Positions 26,005-34,959 of a DNA stretch of 64,000 nt are shown in pieces (position 1 is the first letter of the stretch; the number at the start of each line of letters is the position of its first letter). The notes beneath the pieces are model-generated. The model was not told where the DNA came from and searched no databases. It saw only the letters and a program-made list of their open reading frames with translations. Position numbers and translations under genes: made by a program. The stretch comes from VSJD01 sp964617825. GTDB lineage: Bacteria; Verrucomicrobiota; Kiritimatiellia; JAAZAB01. The stretch spans positions 1-64,000 of the forward strand of contig CAZTWL010000019.1 in assembly GCA_964617825.1 (NCBI GenBank), given 5' to 3'.

Positions 26005-27363
26005 ATGAAAAAGGTTGATTCAGGACTCGGCAATCGGCAATCGGCAATCGGCAATGCTGCCTACCATCTGGTTGGCCTTGCCGGCGCAGGGATGAGCGCC
26101 CTGGCGCAGGTGTTGCTTGCCCAGGGCTGCCGGGTTTCCGGTTCCGACCGGTATCTGGATGCCGGCCGGTCCCTGGATGTGCTTGAAAAGCTGCGCGGGG
26201 CGGGGGTGCGCCTCAGTTCCCAGGACGGAAGCGGGGTCACCGCGGGTTTAACAGGGCTCGTGCTGAGTTCGGCGATCGAGGCGGATAATCCGGATATCGC
26301 CGCGGCCCGTCGGTTGCAGATTCCGATCCTGCACCGGGCAGAATGCCTGGCGCAATGGGCGAATGCCAAAAACTGCATTGCCGTCACGGGCACGGCCGGC
26401 AAGACCACCGTGACCGGCATGATCGGATGGACGCTGACCCAGTTGGGCGCCGATCCTACCGTGGTCAATGGGGGGGCGCTCCTGAACTGGGTTGACCAGC
26501 GCCTGATCGGCAATGTGCGCGCCGGGCGTTCGGATGTCTGGGTGGTGGAGGTGGATGAAAGCGATCGCTCTCTCCTGCGATTTCATCCGGACTGGGCCGT
26601 GATTACGAACATGTCCAAGGATCATTTCGAGCTGTCGGAAGTATTGCATTTATTCAAGGCTTTTTCCGGCCAGGTCAAACGTGGCGTGGTAGGCTGTTAC
26701 GGCGCCGCCGCCGATGCGGAAGAGCTTGAAAATTTCAAACCCGATCTTTCGGCGGCGGGCATCCGTTTCGAATTCCATGGCGTGGATTTCAAACTGCCGC
26801 TTCTTGGGCGCCATAACGCCGTGAACGCCTTGCAGACGGTCATGCTCTGCGAGCGTCTGGGCTATGCCTTGCCCGATATCAGCAGGGGATTGGCTGGGTT
26901 CGGCGGCATACAGCGGCGTTTGGAACGGGTCGGCTCCGGGCGCGGCGTTACGGTGATTGACGACTATGCGCATAACCCGGTTAAAATCGGGGCGGCTTGG
27001 GACGCAGTGGCGCCTTATTACCGGCGCATCCTGGCGGTCTGGCGTCCACATGGGTTCGGGCCCCTGGCCCTGATGCTTGGGGAACTGGTTCAGGCTTTTT
27101 GTGCGCGGGCCCGGCCGGAGGACCGGGTGTTTATCCTGCCGGTCTATTTTGTCGGCGGCACTGCCAAGCGCACGGTGACGGGGGATACGCTCGTGAACGC
27201 GCTATGTGAACGCGGGGTCTGTGCGGAACTGGCCGCGAACTATGACGAACTGCTGGCGCGGTTGAAGACCGAGGCGCAGGCGGGCGATGGCGTGTTATGG
27301 ATGGGTGCGCGCGATCCTGACTTGGGGGTTTTCGCGCGACGCTTCGTCGCGGAGCTTCTGTAA
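26005..27363 (+). CDS. Mur ligase, MurC/Mpl-like
   Basis: ATP-dependent ligase of 452 residues adding an amino acid or peptide to UDP-MurNAc. The N-terminal Rossmann motif is HLVGLAGAGMSALA. The ATP loop is TGTAGKTT, where MurC usually has GTHGKTT, then VDESDRS and NMSKDHFELSE. DDYAHNPVKI is the C-terminal domain signature. These differences mean it may be a second, specialised ligase rather than the essential MurC. Codons 8-17 are made of four exact copies of the heptamer CGGCAAT (26028-26055), placed between the start and the conserved domain. The 3' end overlaps the convergent UPF0104 gene by 69 bases. Confidence 0.82.
   Translation: MKKVDSGLGNRQSAIGNAAYHLVGLAGAGMSALAQVLLAQGCRVSGSDRYLDAGRSLDVLEKLRGAGVRLSSQDGSGVTAGLTGLVLSSAIEADNPDIAAARRLQIPILHRAECLAQWANAKNCIAVTGTAGKTTVTGMIGWTLTQLGADPTVVNGGALLNWVDQRLIGNVRAGRSDVWVVEVDESDRSLLRFHPDWAVITNMSKDHFELSEVLHLFKAFSGQVKRGVVGCYGAAADAEELENFKPDLSAAGIRFEFHGVDFKLPLLGRHNAVNALQTVMLCERLGYALPDISRGLAGFGGIQRRLERVGSGRGVTVIDDYAHNPVKIGAAWDAVAPYYRRILAVWRPHGFGPLALMLGELVQAFCARARPEDRVFILPVYFVGGTAKRTVTGDTLVNALCERGVCAELAANYDELLARLKTEAQAGDGVLWMGARDPDLGVFARRFVAELL
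26028..26055. repeat. Four perfect tandem copies of CGGCAAT
   Basis: The heptamer is repeated four times without error inside the first 17 codons of the MurC-like gene. Because seven is not a multiple of three, gain or loss of a unit would shift the frame. Confidence 0.95.
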
Positions 27364-28353
27364 TTCGTCACGGGCCTTGCGTCCGGTGCTGGCGGTGTAG
27401 CCCAGGAAAATAATGCCACCCACCACGCTCCAGGCCACTCCGATCAGGTAAAGCATCAAGGACAGCGGCAGGGACTGCGTGCTTCCGATGCCAAGGGTCG
27501 CGAACAGGGCCACCGAGAGTCCTTCACGAATGCCCAGTCCTCCCGGCGTGATCGGCAAGGCGGCAAGGGCCATGATCATCGGAATGACCGTGAGATAGGC
27601 AATCAGCCCCAGGTGAATCTGCAAACTCCGTCCCAGGCAGTAGCACTCCACGATTACCAAGAGATGGATGGCCAGCGAGATCAGGAAAGTTGAGAGCAGC
27701 ACGCCGGTTTTGCGGCGATAAAGCAGGATTGAAATCATCATGCGCCGGATGATTGGAGCGATAACCGCATGGTTGGTTATGCGCCGAACCAGGGGCCAAT
27801 GTTGCAGGCGATGCATGTTAAACAGAATAACCAGCCCGATCGCGGTTGCCAGGTTCATGCCTATCATCAGAAGAGCCGGCAGATGGGTTACCCAGTGATC
27901 GATATAGAAATCGGCGCGTGCGAAGATCATGACGAGCGCGATGAAGTCTAGCAAAACGAGCCCGATCATGCGGTCAATCAGGACGGTGGCGACAGCCTCG
28001 GTTTTCTTGTGTTGCGTCTCCTGGGAGGCGTAAAACGCGCGCGCCAGGTCGCCCCCGGTTGAGCCGAACATGAATGCATTGAAGAATTGGCCGATGAAAA
28101 ATACGCTGAACACGCGGCCCCAGGACATGTGCAGGCCGCGCCCAGCGAGGATGATTTTCCAGCGGATGACGCCGAGGTAAAGGCAGAGAAAGCAAGTCGC
28201 CGTACCGCATAACAGCCAGGGCCAATGGGCAAGGCTGGCGCGCAGGACCGACATCAGGCCGTGCAGATCCATGCGCGCAAACAAGAAAGCGATGATCCCC
28301 ACGCCGGCGATCAGGCGCAAGAGGGCATAGGGCAATTTTTTCGCGAGTTTCAT
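27295..28353 (-). CDS. UPF0104 / lysylphosphatidylglycerol-synthase-like membrane protein
   Basis: Integral membrane protein of 352 residues with about eight hydrophobic helices. The signature near the C-terminus is ALPITPGGLGIREG, and GSTGGDLARAF lies in the first third, both usual in the YbhN/LPG-synthase transmembrane family. Such proteins flip or modify lipids or lie beside glycosyltransferases in envelope loci. The soluble aminoacyl-transferase domain of MprF is absent. The ATG at 28353 was preferred to one at 28413. Convergent 69-base overlap with the Mur ligase. Confidence 0.9.
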   Translation of the reverse strand: MKLAKKLPYALLRLIAGVGIIAFLFARMDLHGLMSVLRASLAHWPWLLCGTATCFLCLYLGVIRWKIILAGRGLHMSWGRVFSVFFIGQFFNAFMFGSTGGDLARAFYASQETQHKKTEAVATVLIDRMIGLVLLDFIALVMIFARADFYIDHWVTHLPALLMIGMNLATAIGLVILFNMHRLQHWPLVRRITNHAVIAPIIRRMMISILLYRRKTGVLLSTFLISLAIHLLVIVECYCLGRSLQIHLGLIAYLTVIPMIMALAALPITPGGLGIREGLSVALFATLGIGSTQSLPLSLMLYLIGVAWSVVGGIIFLGYTASTGRKARDELQKLRDEASRENPQVRIARTHP

Positions 28354-28449
28354 GCGCTTTTCTTGGCGGCCAGCATGCGGGAAGCCTCCGCGAGGGTGTC
28401 CCGCATTGTTCATTCATTGGTGTTACCGATTGTCAGCGATTTAATGATT

Positions 28450-28572
28450 GACGAACGGGAGGCGAATAATTCGATTTTTCCGTCTTGACGCGGTGCCCCA
28501 TGCCTACGGTGTAGCCCTTGCCAAGCAGTGCGATCCATCCTCACCCATGATGCCGGTAATCAGCGCTTGCAT
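28450..28572 (-). pseudogene. Frameshifted N-terminal remnant of GDP-mannose 4,6-dehydratase
   Basis: Starting at the ATG at 28572, the minus strand reads MQALITGIMGEDGSH, the NAD-binding start of Gmd (usual form ALITGITGQDGSY). After a shift to the next frame it continues LGKGYTVGMGHRVKT, matching the following strand (usual form LLEKGYEVHGIxRR). Both segments are in the right order, but a few residues are lost and the frame is broken. Nothing recognisable follows. It lies directly behind the rpsU terminator. Confidence 0.55.
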
Positions 28573-28584
28573 GGGTTCGGCCAG

Positions 28585-28620
28585 TAAAAAAGAAAGCTCC
28601 CCCCTCCGGAGGAGCTTTCG
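28585..28620 (-). terminator. Rho-independent terminator of rpsU
   Basis: On the minus strand, GAAAGCTCC and GGAGCTTTC form a 9-bp stem, with extra pairing in the loop, followed by TTTTTT. It lies 22 bases after the rpsU stop. Confidence 0.88.
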
Positions 28621-28641
28621 GGCGGGTATAAGAGCAACTCA

Positions 28642-28809
28642 TTAATTCATGCGCGCGCGCGCCATCTTTTTCCGGCGCTTTTCGCTCGGTTTTTCGAAGT
28701 AACGATGATTGCGGATTTCCTTCATCGTCCCTTCCTTGTCCATCTTCTTTTTCAGGCGCCTTAAGGCCTTGTCAACATTCTCGCCTCGTTTTAACTTGAT
28801 TTCAACCAC
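28642..28809 (-). CDS. rpsU: Small ribosomal subunit protein bS21
   Basis: A 55-residue basic protein of the 30S subunit that helps mRNA base pairing at initiation. The sequence has the typical VEIKLKRGENVDKALRRLKK start, then EIRNHRYFEKPSEKRRKK and a basic MARARMN end. Translation starts at GTG (28809); an AGGGGGTG lies ten bases before it, and no ATG fits. It is monocistronic, with its own promoter and terminator. Confidence 0.95.
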   Translation of the reverse strand: MVEIKLKRGENVDKALRRLKKKMDKEGTMKEIRNHRYFEKPSEKRRKKMARARMN

Positions 28810-28876
28810 GACGTATTTACACCCCCTTCATGTTGCCATTCGGTTGTCGCTATGATCGTTGCGCTAATACTTGACC

Positions 28877-28906
28877 TTTATAATCCATGCTCCACCCGGG
28901 CGTCAA
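28877..28906 (-). promoter_or_regulatory. rpsU promoter
   Basis: On the minus strand TTGACG (28906-28901), an 18-base spacer and TATAAA (28882-28877) form a strong sigma-70-type promoter with a leader of about 60 bases before the GTG start. Confidence 0.65.
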
Positions 28907-28958
28907 CTGCTTTTTCAAAGGCCGTTTGCGCTCCCGTCGGGGCATTCCACGTGCAAAG

Positions 28959-30224
28959 CTAGAAATAATAGGAAGTGTTGACCGTGAACAGGATTTGCCG
29001 CTCCCAGGCGCTGACGACGGTCTGGACCGGTTCATTCTTGTCATTCATCTGATACCCCAGGTCGTAGCCGTTGCCGAAGATGTAGTTGATCCCGACGTTG
29101 AGAGCCACATTTTTGACTTCACGACCGACGCTGAACGTCAGGCCGTAAGTGTCCACATTGGAGGAAGTATAGATGTCTTTTTCATCGACTTCCGGCACCG
29201 AGGAGAATCCGGTATAAAATCCGGCGCGCACCGGGTACATCTTTTGAATATAATATTCCGCGCCGAGGTTCAAATCCAGGACGGGCGCCCGTGTGATGTA
29301 GGCGTTGTTTTCCACACCGAAAACTTGCCATTGCTGCAGGTTGTAGCTTGTCGGAAGGTGGTAAGTGATGTCCAGGCCAAAAGCATAGTCTCCTTGGACC
29401 TGGCGCCCGATGCCGAGAGCGAACTTGGCCGGCAATTGATTGTCCGTATCGACGTCTTCCGTGTAATAGAAGTTGTTCGAGACGACGTTGCGGCCAAGGA
29501 TATGCTCCATGATCTTGCCCTTGTCATAGATATGCGCGGTGGGCGGCTGGATGGTCAAGCCGATATTCCAGTCATGGCCGGGCCGGTATTGGACGCCCAG
29601 CACCGCGGCAAAGGCGACGTCGTTGAATTTGCGGCCCTGCGCGTAGGAGGCGTCGTAATCTTCGTAAAACAAGCTGACATACTCGTTATAAGAGCGATAG
29701 ACGCCGAAGAGCGACAGACCGAGCGACAGTTCGGGGTAAATTTTATAGGCCGCCGAAGGCCCGACCCAGATGGTTTGGTCATCCATGTTAAACTGGTAAA
29801 GATGCTGGCTGTTTTTATAGGCCACAATTTCATTGTAGGCGGAGCGGTCCGGCACCATCGCCGAAAAAGCCAGCGACAATTCGGGGCCGTATTTCCAGAT
29901 GCCGCCCATCGATGAAGGAATCGTTACGAAGGAATTGCCCTCAACATTTTCTCCCGGGAGCAATCCGTTGTCGATGTGATAGCGCTGAAATCCGTACAGG
30001 TTGGCCGAGAGCGATACGGTGCTGGATTTGACCTGGGTTAATCCGGCGGGGTTATAATAGCAGGCGTCTACGGAATCGGCGATGGATACTATGGCGCCGC
30101 CCATGCCGGCAGCGCGATCGCCCACGATATAGGATTGATATTTGCTGTCCGTAGCCCAAGCCGTTAAGGCCAGGCTCATTCCGGTTGCCATTGCCAGCAT
30201 CTGGGTCAGCGTTCTTTGTGCCAT
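28959..30224 (-). CDS. Outer membrane transport protein, OMPP1/FadL/TodX family
   Basis: Outer-membrane beta-barrel of 421 residues for uptake of hydrophobic compounds. A signal peptide ends near LALTAWA. It is followed by AGMGGAIVSIADSVDACYYNPAGL, where the conserved NPAG plug region of FadL proteins is intact. Alternating aromatic strands run to a C-terminal SYYF typical of outer-membrane barrels. AAAGGA lies before the ATG. It has its own promoter between it and the moxR-like gene. Substrate unknown (fatty acid or aromatic). Confidence 0.92.
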   Translation of the reverse strand: MAQRTLTQMLAMATGMSLALTAWATDSKYQSYIVGDRAAGMGGAIVSIADSVDACYYNPAGLTQVKSSTVSLSANLYGFQRYHIDNGLLPGENVEGNSFVTIPSSMGGIWKYGPELSLAFSAMVPDRSAYNEIVAYKNSQHLYQFNMDDQTIWVGPSAAYKIYPELSLGLSLFGVYRSYNEYVSLFYEDYDASYAQGRKFNDVAFAAVLGVQYRPGHDWNIGLTIQPPTAHIYDKGKIMEHILGRNVVSNNFYYTEDVDTDNQLPAKFALGIGRQVQGDYAFGLDITYHLPTSYNLQQWQVFGVENNAYITRAPVLDLNLGAEYYIQKMYPVRAGFYTGFSSVPEVDEKDIYTSSNVDTYGLTFSVGREVKNVALNVGINYIFGNGYDLGYQMNDKNEPVQTVVSAWERQILFTVNTSYYF

Positions 30225-30262
30225 TGCTTGAGTTTTCCTTTCCTGCGTTGATGTCGTTTGCG

Positions 30263-30291
30263 TATATAATGATGCAAGCGTTTGCCGTCAA
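30263..30291 (-). promoter_or_regulatory. Promoter of the OMPP1 gene
   Basis: On the minus strand TTGACG (30291-30286), a 17-base spacer and TATATA (30268-30263) lie 39 bases before the start, just after the moxR-like stop. Confidence 0.65.
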
Positions 30292-30294
30292 TAT

Positions 30295-31647
30295 TCAAAC
30301 ATAATCGGCTTCCGTTGGTTCCTCGACAGCGGCCAATAGTTTGTGGATCAGGTCAATCGAAGTCAAGCCTTCGGAATCGGCCGCGAAGTTGGTGTAGATC
30401 CTGTGTTTTAGGACGGGGATGGCCGCCGTTTTAATGTCGTTACAGCTGACGTGAATTCGCCCGTCCAAGACAGCCTGGGCCTTGGCGGCCAGGATTAAAA
30501 ACTGGCCCGCACGCGGACCGGCGCCGATGTGCGCGTATTCCTTGATAAAATCCGGCGCTTTTTCGTTGCCCGGACGGGTGGCGCGCACCAGGCGGATCGC
30601 GTATTTGATCACATGCTCGGATACCGGAATTTTGCGCACGACCTGCTGCAGCTGGATGACCTGTTGCTTGTTCAAAACTTTTTGCGGCTGCGCGGTTTGC
30701 GTTACCGTCGTTGAGCGGATAATGACTTCCTCCTCGTGTTCGAGCGGGTAGTCCACCCAGATGTTGAACATGAACCGGTCCATCTGGGCTTCCGGCAGAG
30801 GGTAGGTGCCCTCCTGCTCGATGGGGTTCTGGGTGGCCAGCACGAAAAATGGCGCATCGAGGGTGTAGGTCGTGTTGCCGACGGTGACTCTTTTTTCCTG
30901 CATGGCTTCCAGCAAGGCGGCCTGGGTCTTTGGCGGGGTGCGGTTGATTTCGTCCGCCAGCAGGAGGTTGCAGAAAATCGGCCCGCGCATGAAGCGGAAA
31001 TCTTTTTCGTTGGTCGTGCGGTTGGTCTCCAGAACCTCGGTGCCGGTGATATCCGTCGGCATCAGGTCGGGCGTGAATTGGATGCGCTTGAAATCCATAT
31101 CCAGGACCTTGGCGATCGTGCTGACCATGAGGGTCTTGGCCATGCCGGGCATGCCTACCAACAGCGCGTGCCCGCCGGCGATCATGCACATGAGAATCTG
31201 GTCCAGGACCTCGCGCTGCCCGACGATGACCTTGGCCGTTTCCTGCCGGATCATATCCATGTTCTTGCTCATCTGCTCGACCAGCGCCAGATCGTCCGGC
31301 GTGGCCTGGGGCGCCGACGCAGGGGCGGCGGCTTGTTTCTGCGGCTCCAGTTCGGCGTGCCCGTCATCCTGGAAGCGGATATGGATGTCGCCGATTTCAA
31401 TCAGGTCGTTATCTTGAAGGATAACCGTGGTAGCGGGCTGTTGGTTGACCAAGGTGCCGTTCGTGCTGTTCAGGTCGGCCAGCATCCAGGCGGCCTTGTC
31501 ACGGTATATCCGCGCATGATGGGAGGACGCCTGGGTATCATCCAGAATCAGGTCGCAATCGGAATGCCGCCCGAGCACAAGGTCGGCATTGCGAAGTTCA
31601 ATGATCTCGCCGTTCTTGGCCCCGCCGCTAATCGTTATTTTTGCCAT
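30295..31647 (-). CDS. MoxR-family AAA+ ATPase with N-terminal FHA domain
   Basis: Cytoplasmic AAA+ chaperone of 450 residues. Residues 1-95 are an FHA phosphothreonine-binding domain (LGRHSDCDL, SSHHARI, LNSTNGT). The MoxR domain follows, with Walker A GMPGMAKT, Walker B LLADEINRTPPKTQAALLEAM, and sensor region LATQNPIEQEGTYPLPEAQMDRF. FHA fusion links the ATPase to phosphorylated partners, possibly through Ser/Thr kinases such as the one at the left edge. MoxR proteins normally open DUF58/vWA operons; here it closes the cluster. It probably remodels or activates the vWA proteins encoded upstream. Confidence 0.94.
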   Translation of the reverse strand: MAKITISGGAKNGEIIELRNADLVLGRHSDCDLILDDTQASSHHARIYRDKAAWMLADLNSTNGTLVNQQPATTVILQDNDLIEIGDIHIRFQDDGHAELEPQKQAAAPASAPQATPDDLALVEQMSKNMDMIRQETAKVIVGQREVLDQILMCMIAGGHALLVGMPGMAKTLMVSTIAKVLDMDFKRIQFTPDLMPTDITGTEVLETNRTTNEKDFRFMRGPIFCNLLLADEINRTPPKTQAALLEAMQEKRVTVGNTTYTLDAPFFVLATQNPIEQEGTYPLPEAQMDRFMFNIWVDYPLEHEEEVIIRSTTVTQTAQPQKVLNKQQVIQLQQVVRKIPVSEHVIKYAIRLVRATRPGNEKAPDFIKEYAHIGAGPRAGQFLILAAKAQAVLDGRIHVSCNDIKTAAIPVLKHRIYTNFAADSEGLTSIDLIHKLLAAVEEPTEADYV

Positions 31648-31676
31648 TAGCCATTACTCCTTTTGATTATAGATCT

Positions 31677-32432
31677 TCACTCCCCGGATTCGGATTTGCC
31701 GTTCATCAGGTTCAGTTCGCCCAAATCCTTATCCGTATCCACTATGCGGATGCCGCCCAGCGCCGCCAGATAGCAATGGGGCAGCAGGCCTTTCAGATCG
31801 CGGGGCCCGACTTCCGTGCGCACAATCTCCCTTGTTTCCCGGCCCATCTGCCATCCAATTTCGCCGACATCGTCCAGAAATGCCAGCTTGATGCTGCGCA
31901 CCTGGATATCGGTGCGGACCTCGCCGGATTGCAGGGTTACGGGCCTGGTGCGCATCTCCTGCAGAATGCAGCGCGCCTTGCCGCTGCGGCCGGTAGTGCC
32001 TTCGCAGCGGTGGATTTTCTTGGTGTCGAAAAATGGAACGGATTTGTTGATCGTGAAATCAATGGATTTCCGGTCCAGGTCGGTTAACGTGTCGGCATCG
32101 CGCGCCAGCCGGCAACCTTCATAAAACCTGTCGGAAGCCACCAGCAAGAGATCGTAGATCGCCGCCGGAAGGCCGTTAAACCGAATGGCCTGGCCATCAT
32201 CCGCAACGGCACCCTGGTAAACCAGCTTGGGGTTGCCGCGGTCAATCGCGAATGCCTGCAGGACCGGCTGGGGGCAGGCGACCAGCTTGGCATGGAACCC
32301 TCCCGGCGCGCTCGGATCGCTCTTGGTGTAAAGCCGTGAAGACTGCTTGGTGTCGGTCACTTTGCCGGCGAACAGGGATGCGGCCGGAAGCAATAAAATT
32401 GTCGCCAGGATTGCCAGCGGTTTTATCTGCAT
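31677..32432 (-). CDS. Exported protein of unknown function in the MoxR cluster
   Basis: 251 residues with a clear signal peptide (MQIKPLAILATILLLPAASLFA). No domain is recognised. The mature part is mixed alpha/beta with a DTDKDLGELNLMNG tail. The gene lies 29 bases upstream of the FHA-MoxR start and 19 bases downstream of the PA14/TPR protein, all in one direction, so it is co-transcribed. It is likely a periplasmic component of the same assembly. Confidence 0.75.
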   Translation of the reverse strand: MQIKPLAILATILLLPAASLFAGKVTDTKQSSRLYTKSDPSAPGGFHAKLVACPQPVLQAFAIDRGNPKLVYQGAVADDGQAIRFNGLPAAIYDLLLVASDRFYEGCRLARDADTLTDLDRKSIDFTINKSVPFFDTKKIHRCEGTTGRSGKARCILQEMRTRPVTLQSGEVRTDIQVRSIKLAFLDDVGEIGWQMGRETREIVRTEVGPRDLKGLLPHCYLAALGGIRIVDTDKDLGELNLMNGKSESGE

Positions 32433-32451
32433 GAATTGAGCTCCAATCTAG

Positions 32452-34959
32452 TTATTTTGTTTGCGGCGCCGGTTTTTTCCGGATGCCGAGCATCTTGTTC
32501 GTGCTGAATAATCCGGCCAGGCCGGCGGCATCGACCTTCTCGGAGGATGTCCAGTCCTGCGACCAGGTGTCGGCGCTCACGGCCAACTTGCCGTCGGCTG
32601 CTGTTTCCAGCAGCCCTTTGACCTCTTCAGCCAGGGGATGATTGGGCAGGCGCTTGATGATCAGCGCCGCCAGTTCCCGTGCTTCTTTATCCCGGTCCAT
32701 TTGGGTCAGGCAGTATAACTCCATTTTCATGGCCTGCGGCAGGGTATTGGTCAGGTCCACGGCCTGGCGGTACATCTTCAAGATTTTCTGAGCGCGTTTG
32801 AATTGCTTGATTGCTATGTAAAACTCCGCTTGAGCCAGCGGCAGATCGCCGGCAAGCTTGTCGAGCGGCAATTCCATTTCCCATTGGTCCAGGATTTTTT
32901 GGGCTTCACCATAAGCCTGCTGGCTGATCAGGCTGCGCATGGTCGAATAATAGGATGAGGCGTGAACTGCCGAAACTTTCCATTCATCGATGACCGGTTG
33001 GACGGAGGGCACAATGAAGGCGCCGTTTGCCGGCGTTGGCTTGCCGGACTGTTTGGCCCCTTTCTTTTTTTCGGCCGCGCCGCCCGCCTTGTCATCGCTC
33101 TTCGATTTGGGTTCGGGCTTGTGCGCGCTTTGCTTTTCGTCCGGTTTGATCGTCGGCATTGCGGCCTTGAGCTTGGCCTGGCGTTGGTGGGCTTCCTGCG
33201 CCTGGGCATAAAAGCGCTGGGCGATGTCTTGGTGCCCGCTGAACAATTCCACGTCCCCGATGCGGATCATGGCCAGATCGATCTGTTGCAGGCCGGCCGC
33301 CGCGCCGGTAAAGGCATTCGCCGCCAAGCGGGCCTGATCAAGATTGTCGCCTTCAAAAATATAAAACTCAACGCGGCGCGCTTTCCATTGTCCGATCCGC
33401 GCCGGATCCTTCTCCTCCTTTTCGAATCTGTCCAGCCAGGCGATCGTTGCTTGTGGGGCGGCCTGGCGGAGAGCCGCAAAAAAAGCGTCCTCCATGAGCC
33501 AGCGTTTGGCCTTATCCAGGCTCAAAATATCCTGGCGTGAACGGTCGAACAGTTCGCTTAGCAAAGCATAATCGCATTGATAATCCAAAACGGCCAGGAA
33601 TCCTTCCCAAAGCGTTGCGTTCCATAATTCGCAGGGCCGTCTGCCGGCAGGTGTGGCGCGGCACATGGTCAGGAAAATGTCGCGCAGCTTGCTCCGATTT
33701 TCCGCGCGGTTAATCGAAAGCCGCGGTGGCTCATTGTTCAGGTCCCGTGATTTTGGAAAAAACACGCGGGAGCAGGTCGATTTGCCCGCGCCGCTGGAAA
33801 TGGTCAGGCTCACCCGTTGGTCATCCATCCCGCCATAAAGCCAGGCGACTTGCGGCCCCTGCAGCTTGCGATCGCCGCCAAAATCCCATTCGTAGACCGT
33901 GTTGGTCGGCAGGAGGTCGCTGCCGAAGGCATAAAACTGGAAAAGGCAGACCGGTTCCTGTCCGGGCTGAAAGATGGCTTCCCAATAATTGGTGAAAATT
34001 GCCAGAGGTCCCTGTTTGGAATATCCTGCGGTCAGCCTTGCCGTGCCGGAATGGACGAAGTCCTCCGTGTCCATCGGTGCGGTCACTTTCAGATTGGGAA
34101 GTTTCGGATTCTTCGGGTTCTTGGGTTGCGGTTCGCCGGCTTGTTGCCAGCCGAGCTGGCATTCCCGGCCTCTTAATTTCTGCGCAAAATGATAATACTG
34201 GATGCGATGCAGTCCGGCGCTTAAGTCGAGCCAAACGCCTTTTTCGCCGAAAGTTTCATTGTTCGCACTGCGGGGGTGCACGCCCGGCCAGCTGCAGACC
34301 AGTTTGTCGTCGATGAAAAATTCGGAACCATCCTGGGATTCGGTGTAAAAAAATGTTTTCCCGGCTTTCTTTACCTGGAACCAACCGGAGTAACAGGACG
34401 AGGTGTTCTCGTCCCGGCCAACCGGAGAGAGGCTGTGAAAAATCTGGTCGACGGTGGTAAAATACACATCCGGGCCAACGGGCGTTTTTTCGGCCAGGGC
34501 CTGGGCCTGATCCAGTCCCGGCTTGCCGCCATTGCGCACAAAAAGCAGGAGACTGGGGCGCAGCGGGGCGGTAGCCTTTGGGTAGTCGGGGGAAGGCGAA
34601 ACGTAGATCCAGACTTGCTCGGTGGGGATGTCCTCGAAAACGAGAGCCAGTCCCTCGTCGGGATTGTGCCATAAGAGATTGGACTTCAGGGGCTTGCCTT
34701 CGTTGTCCGTGACGTCTACCTTGAGTTTGCCTTTGGGCAGAATGCCGGCATCCGGCAGGATGGCCACAATGCCGGCCGCCGGTATTGTCGGACGGGAGGC
34801 AACGTGCGTCTCGAACCTTACGCTTGCGCCGGGCATTTGCCAGACGGCCTGGGGCCAGGCGGTGGCGCCGCCAAGCAAAGTCAGGGCCCAGATTCCTATG
34901 ATCCGGTATTTATTCATAACCATGTTTCCAAATCCAGCCTTTGACGTTCGCCGTTTCAT
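32452..34959 (-). CDS. Large exported protein with PA14/PKD-like regions and TPR-like C-terminus
   Basis: About 835 residues, exported (NKYRIIGIWALTLLGGATAWPQA is the signal region). Around 175-270 lies a PA14-like stretch (FFYTESQDGSEFFIDDKLV; then LDLSAGLHRIQYYHF). A PKD-like segment follows (VYEWDFGGDRKLQG). The second half is helical with TPR-like spacing and a Lys/Pro-rich linker near 600-640. The start at 34959 overlaps the stop of the upstream gene (ATGA). An internal ATG at 34923 gives a more ordinary signal peptide and may be the true start. Function unknown; the domains suggest binding of glycan or protein at the cell surface. Confidence 0.72.
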   Translation of the reverse strand: MKRRTSKAGFGNMVMNKYRIIGIWALTLLGGATAWPQAVWQMPGASVRFETHVASRPTIPAAGIVAILPDAGILPKGKLKVDVTDNEGKPLKSNLLWHNPDEGLALVFEDIPTEQVWIYVSPSPDYPKATAPLRPSLLLFVRNGGKPGLDQAQALAEKTPVGPDVYFTTVDQIFHSLSPVGRDENTSSCYSGWFQVKKAGKTFFYTESQDGSEFFIDDKLVCSWPGVHPRSANNETFGEKGVWLDLSAGLHRIQYYHFAQKLRGRECQLGWQQAGEPQPKNPKNPKLPNLKVTAPMDTEDFVHSGTARLTAGYSKQGPLAIFTNYWEAIFQPGQEPVCLFQFYAFGSDLLPTNTVYEWDFGGDRKLQGPQVAWLYGGMDDQRVSLTISSGAGKSTCSRVFFPKSRDLNNEPPRLSINRAENRSKLRDIFLTMCRATPAGRRPCELWNATLWEGFLAVLDYQCDYALLSELFDRSRQDILSLDKAKRWLMEDAFFAALRQAAPQATIAWLDRFEKEEKDPARIGQWKARRVEFYIFEGDNLDQARLAANAFTGAAAGLQQIDLAMIRIGDVELFSGHQDIAQRFYAQAQEAHQRQAKLKAAMPTIKPDEKQSAHKPEPKSKSDDKAGGAAEKKKGAKQSGKPTPANGAFIVPSVQPVIDEWKVSAVHASSYYSTMRSLISQQAYGEAQKILDQWEMELPLDKLAGDLPLAQAEFYIAIKQFKRAQKILKMYRQAVDLTNTLPQAMKMELYCLTQMDRDKEARELAALIIKRLPNHPLAEEVKGLLETAADGKLAVSADTWSQDWTSSEKVDAAGLAGLFSTNKMLGIRKKPAPQTK

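Noticed and set aside
26028..26055. Possible CRISPR-like array
   Set aside because: The repeats are seven bases long and directly adjacent, with no spacers; no cas genes occur in the window.
28354..28641. Search for a tRNA or riboswitch in the gap before rpsU
   Set aside because: No cloverleaf or conserved riboswitch core was seen; the gap is explained by the rpsU terminator and the gmd remnant.
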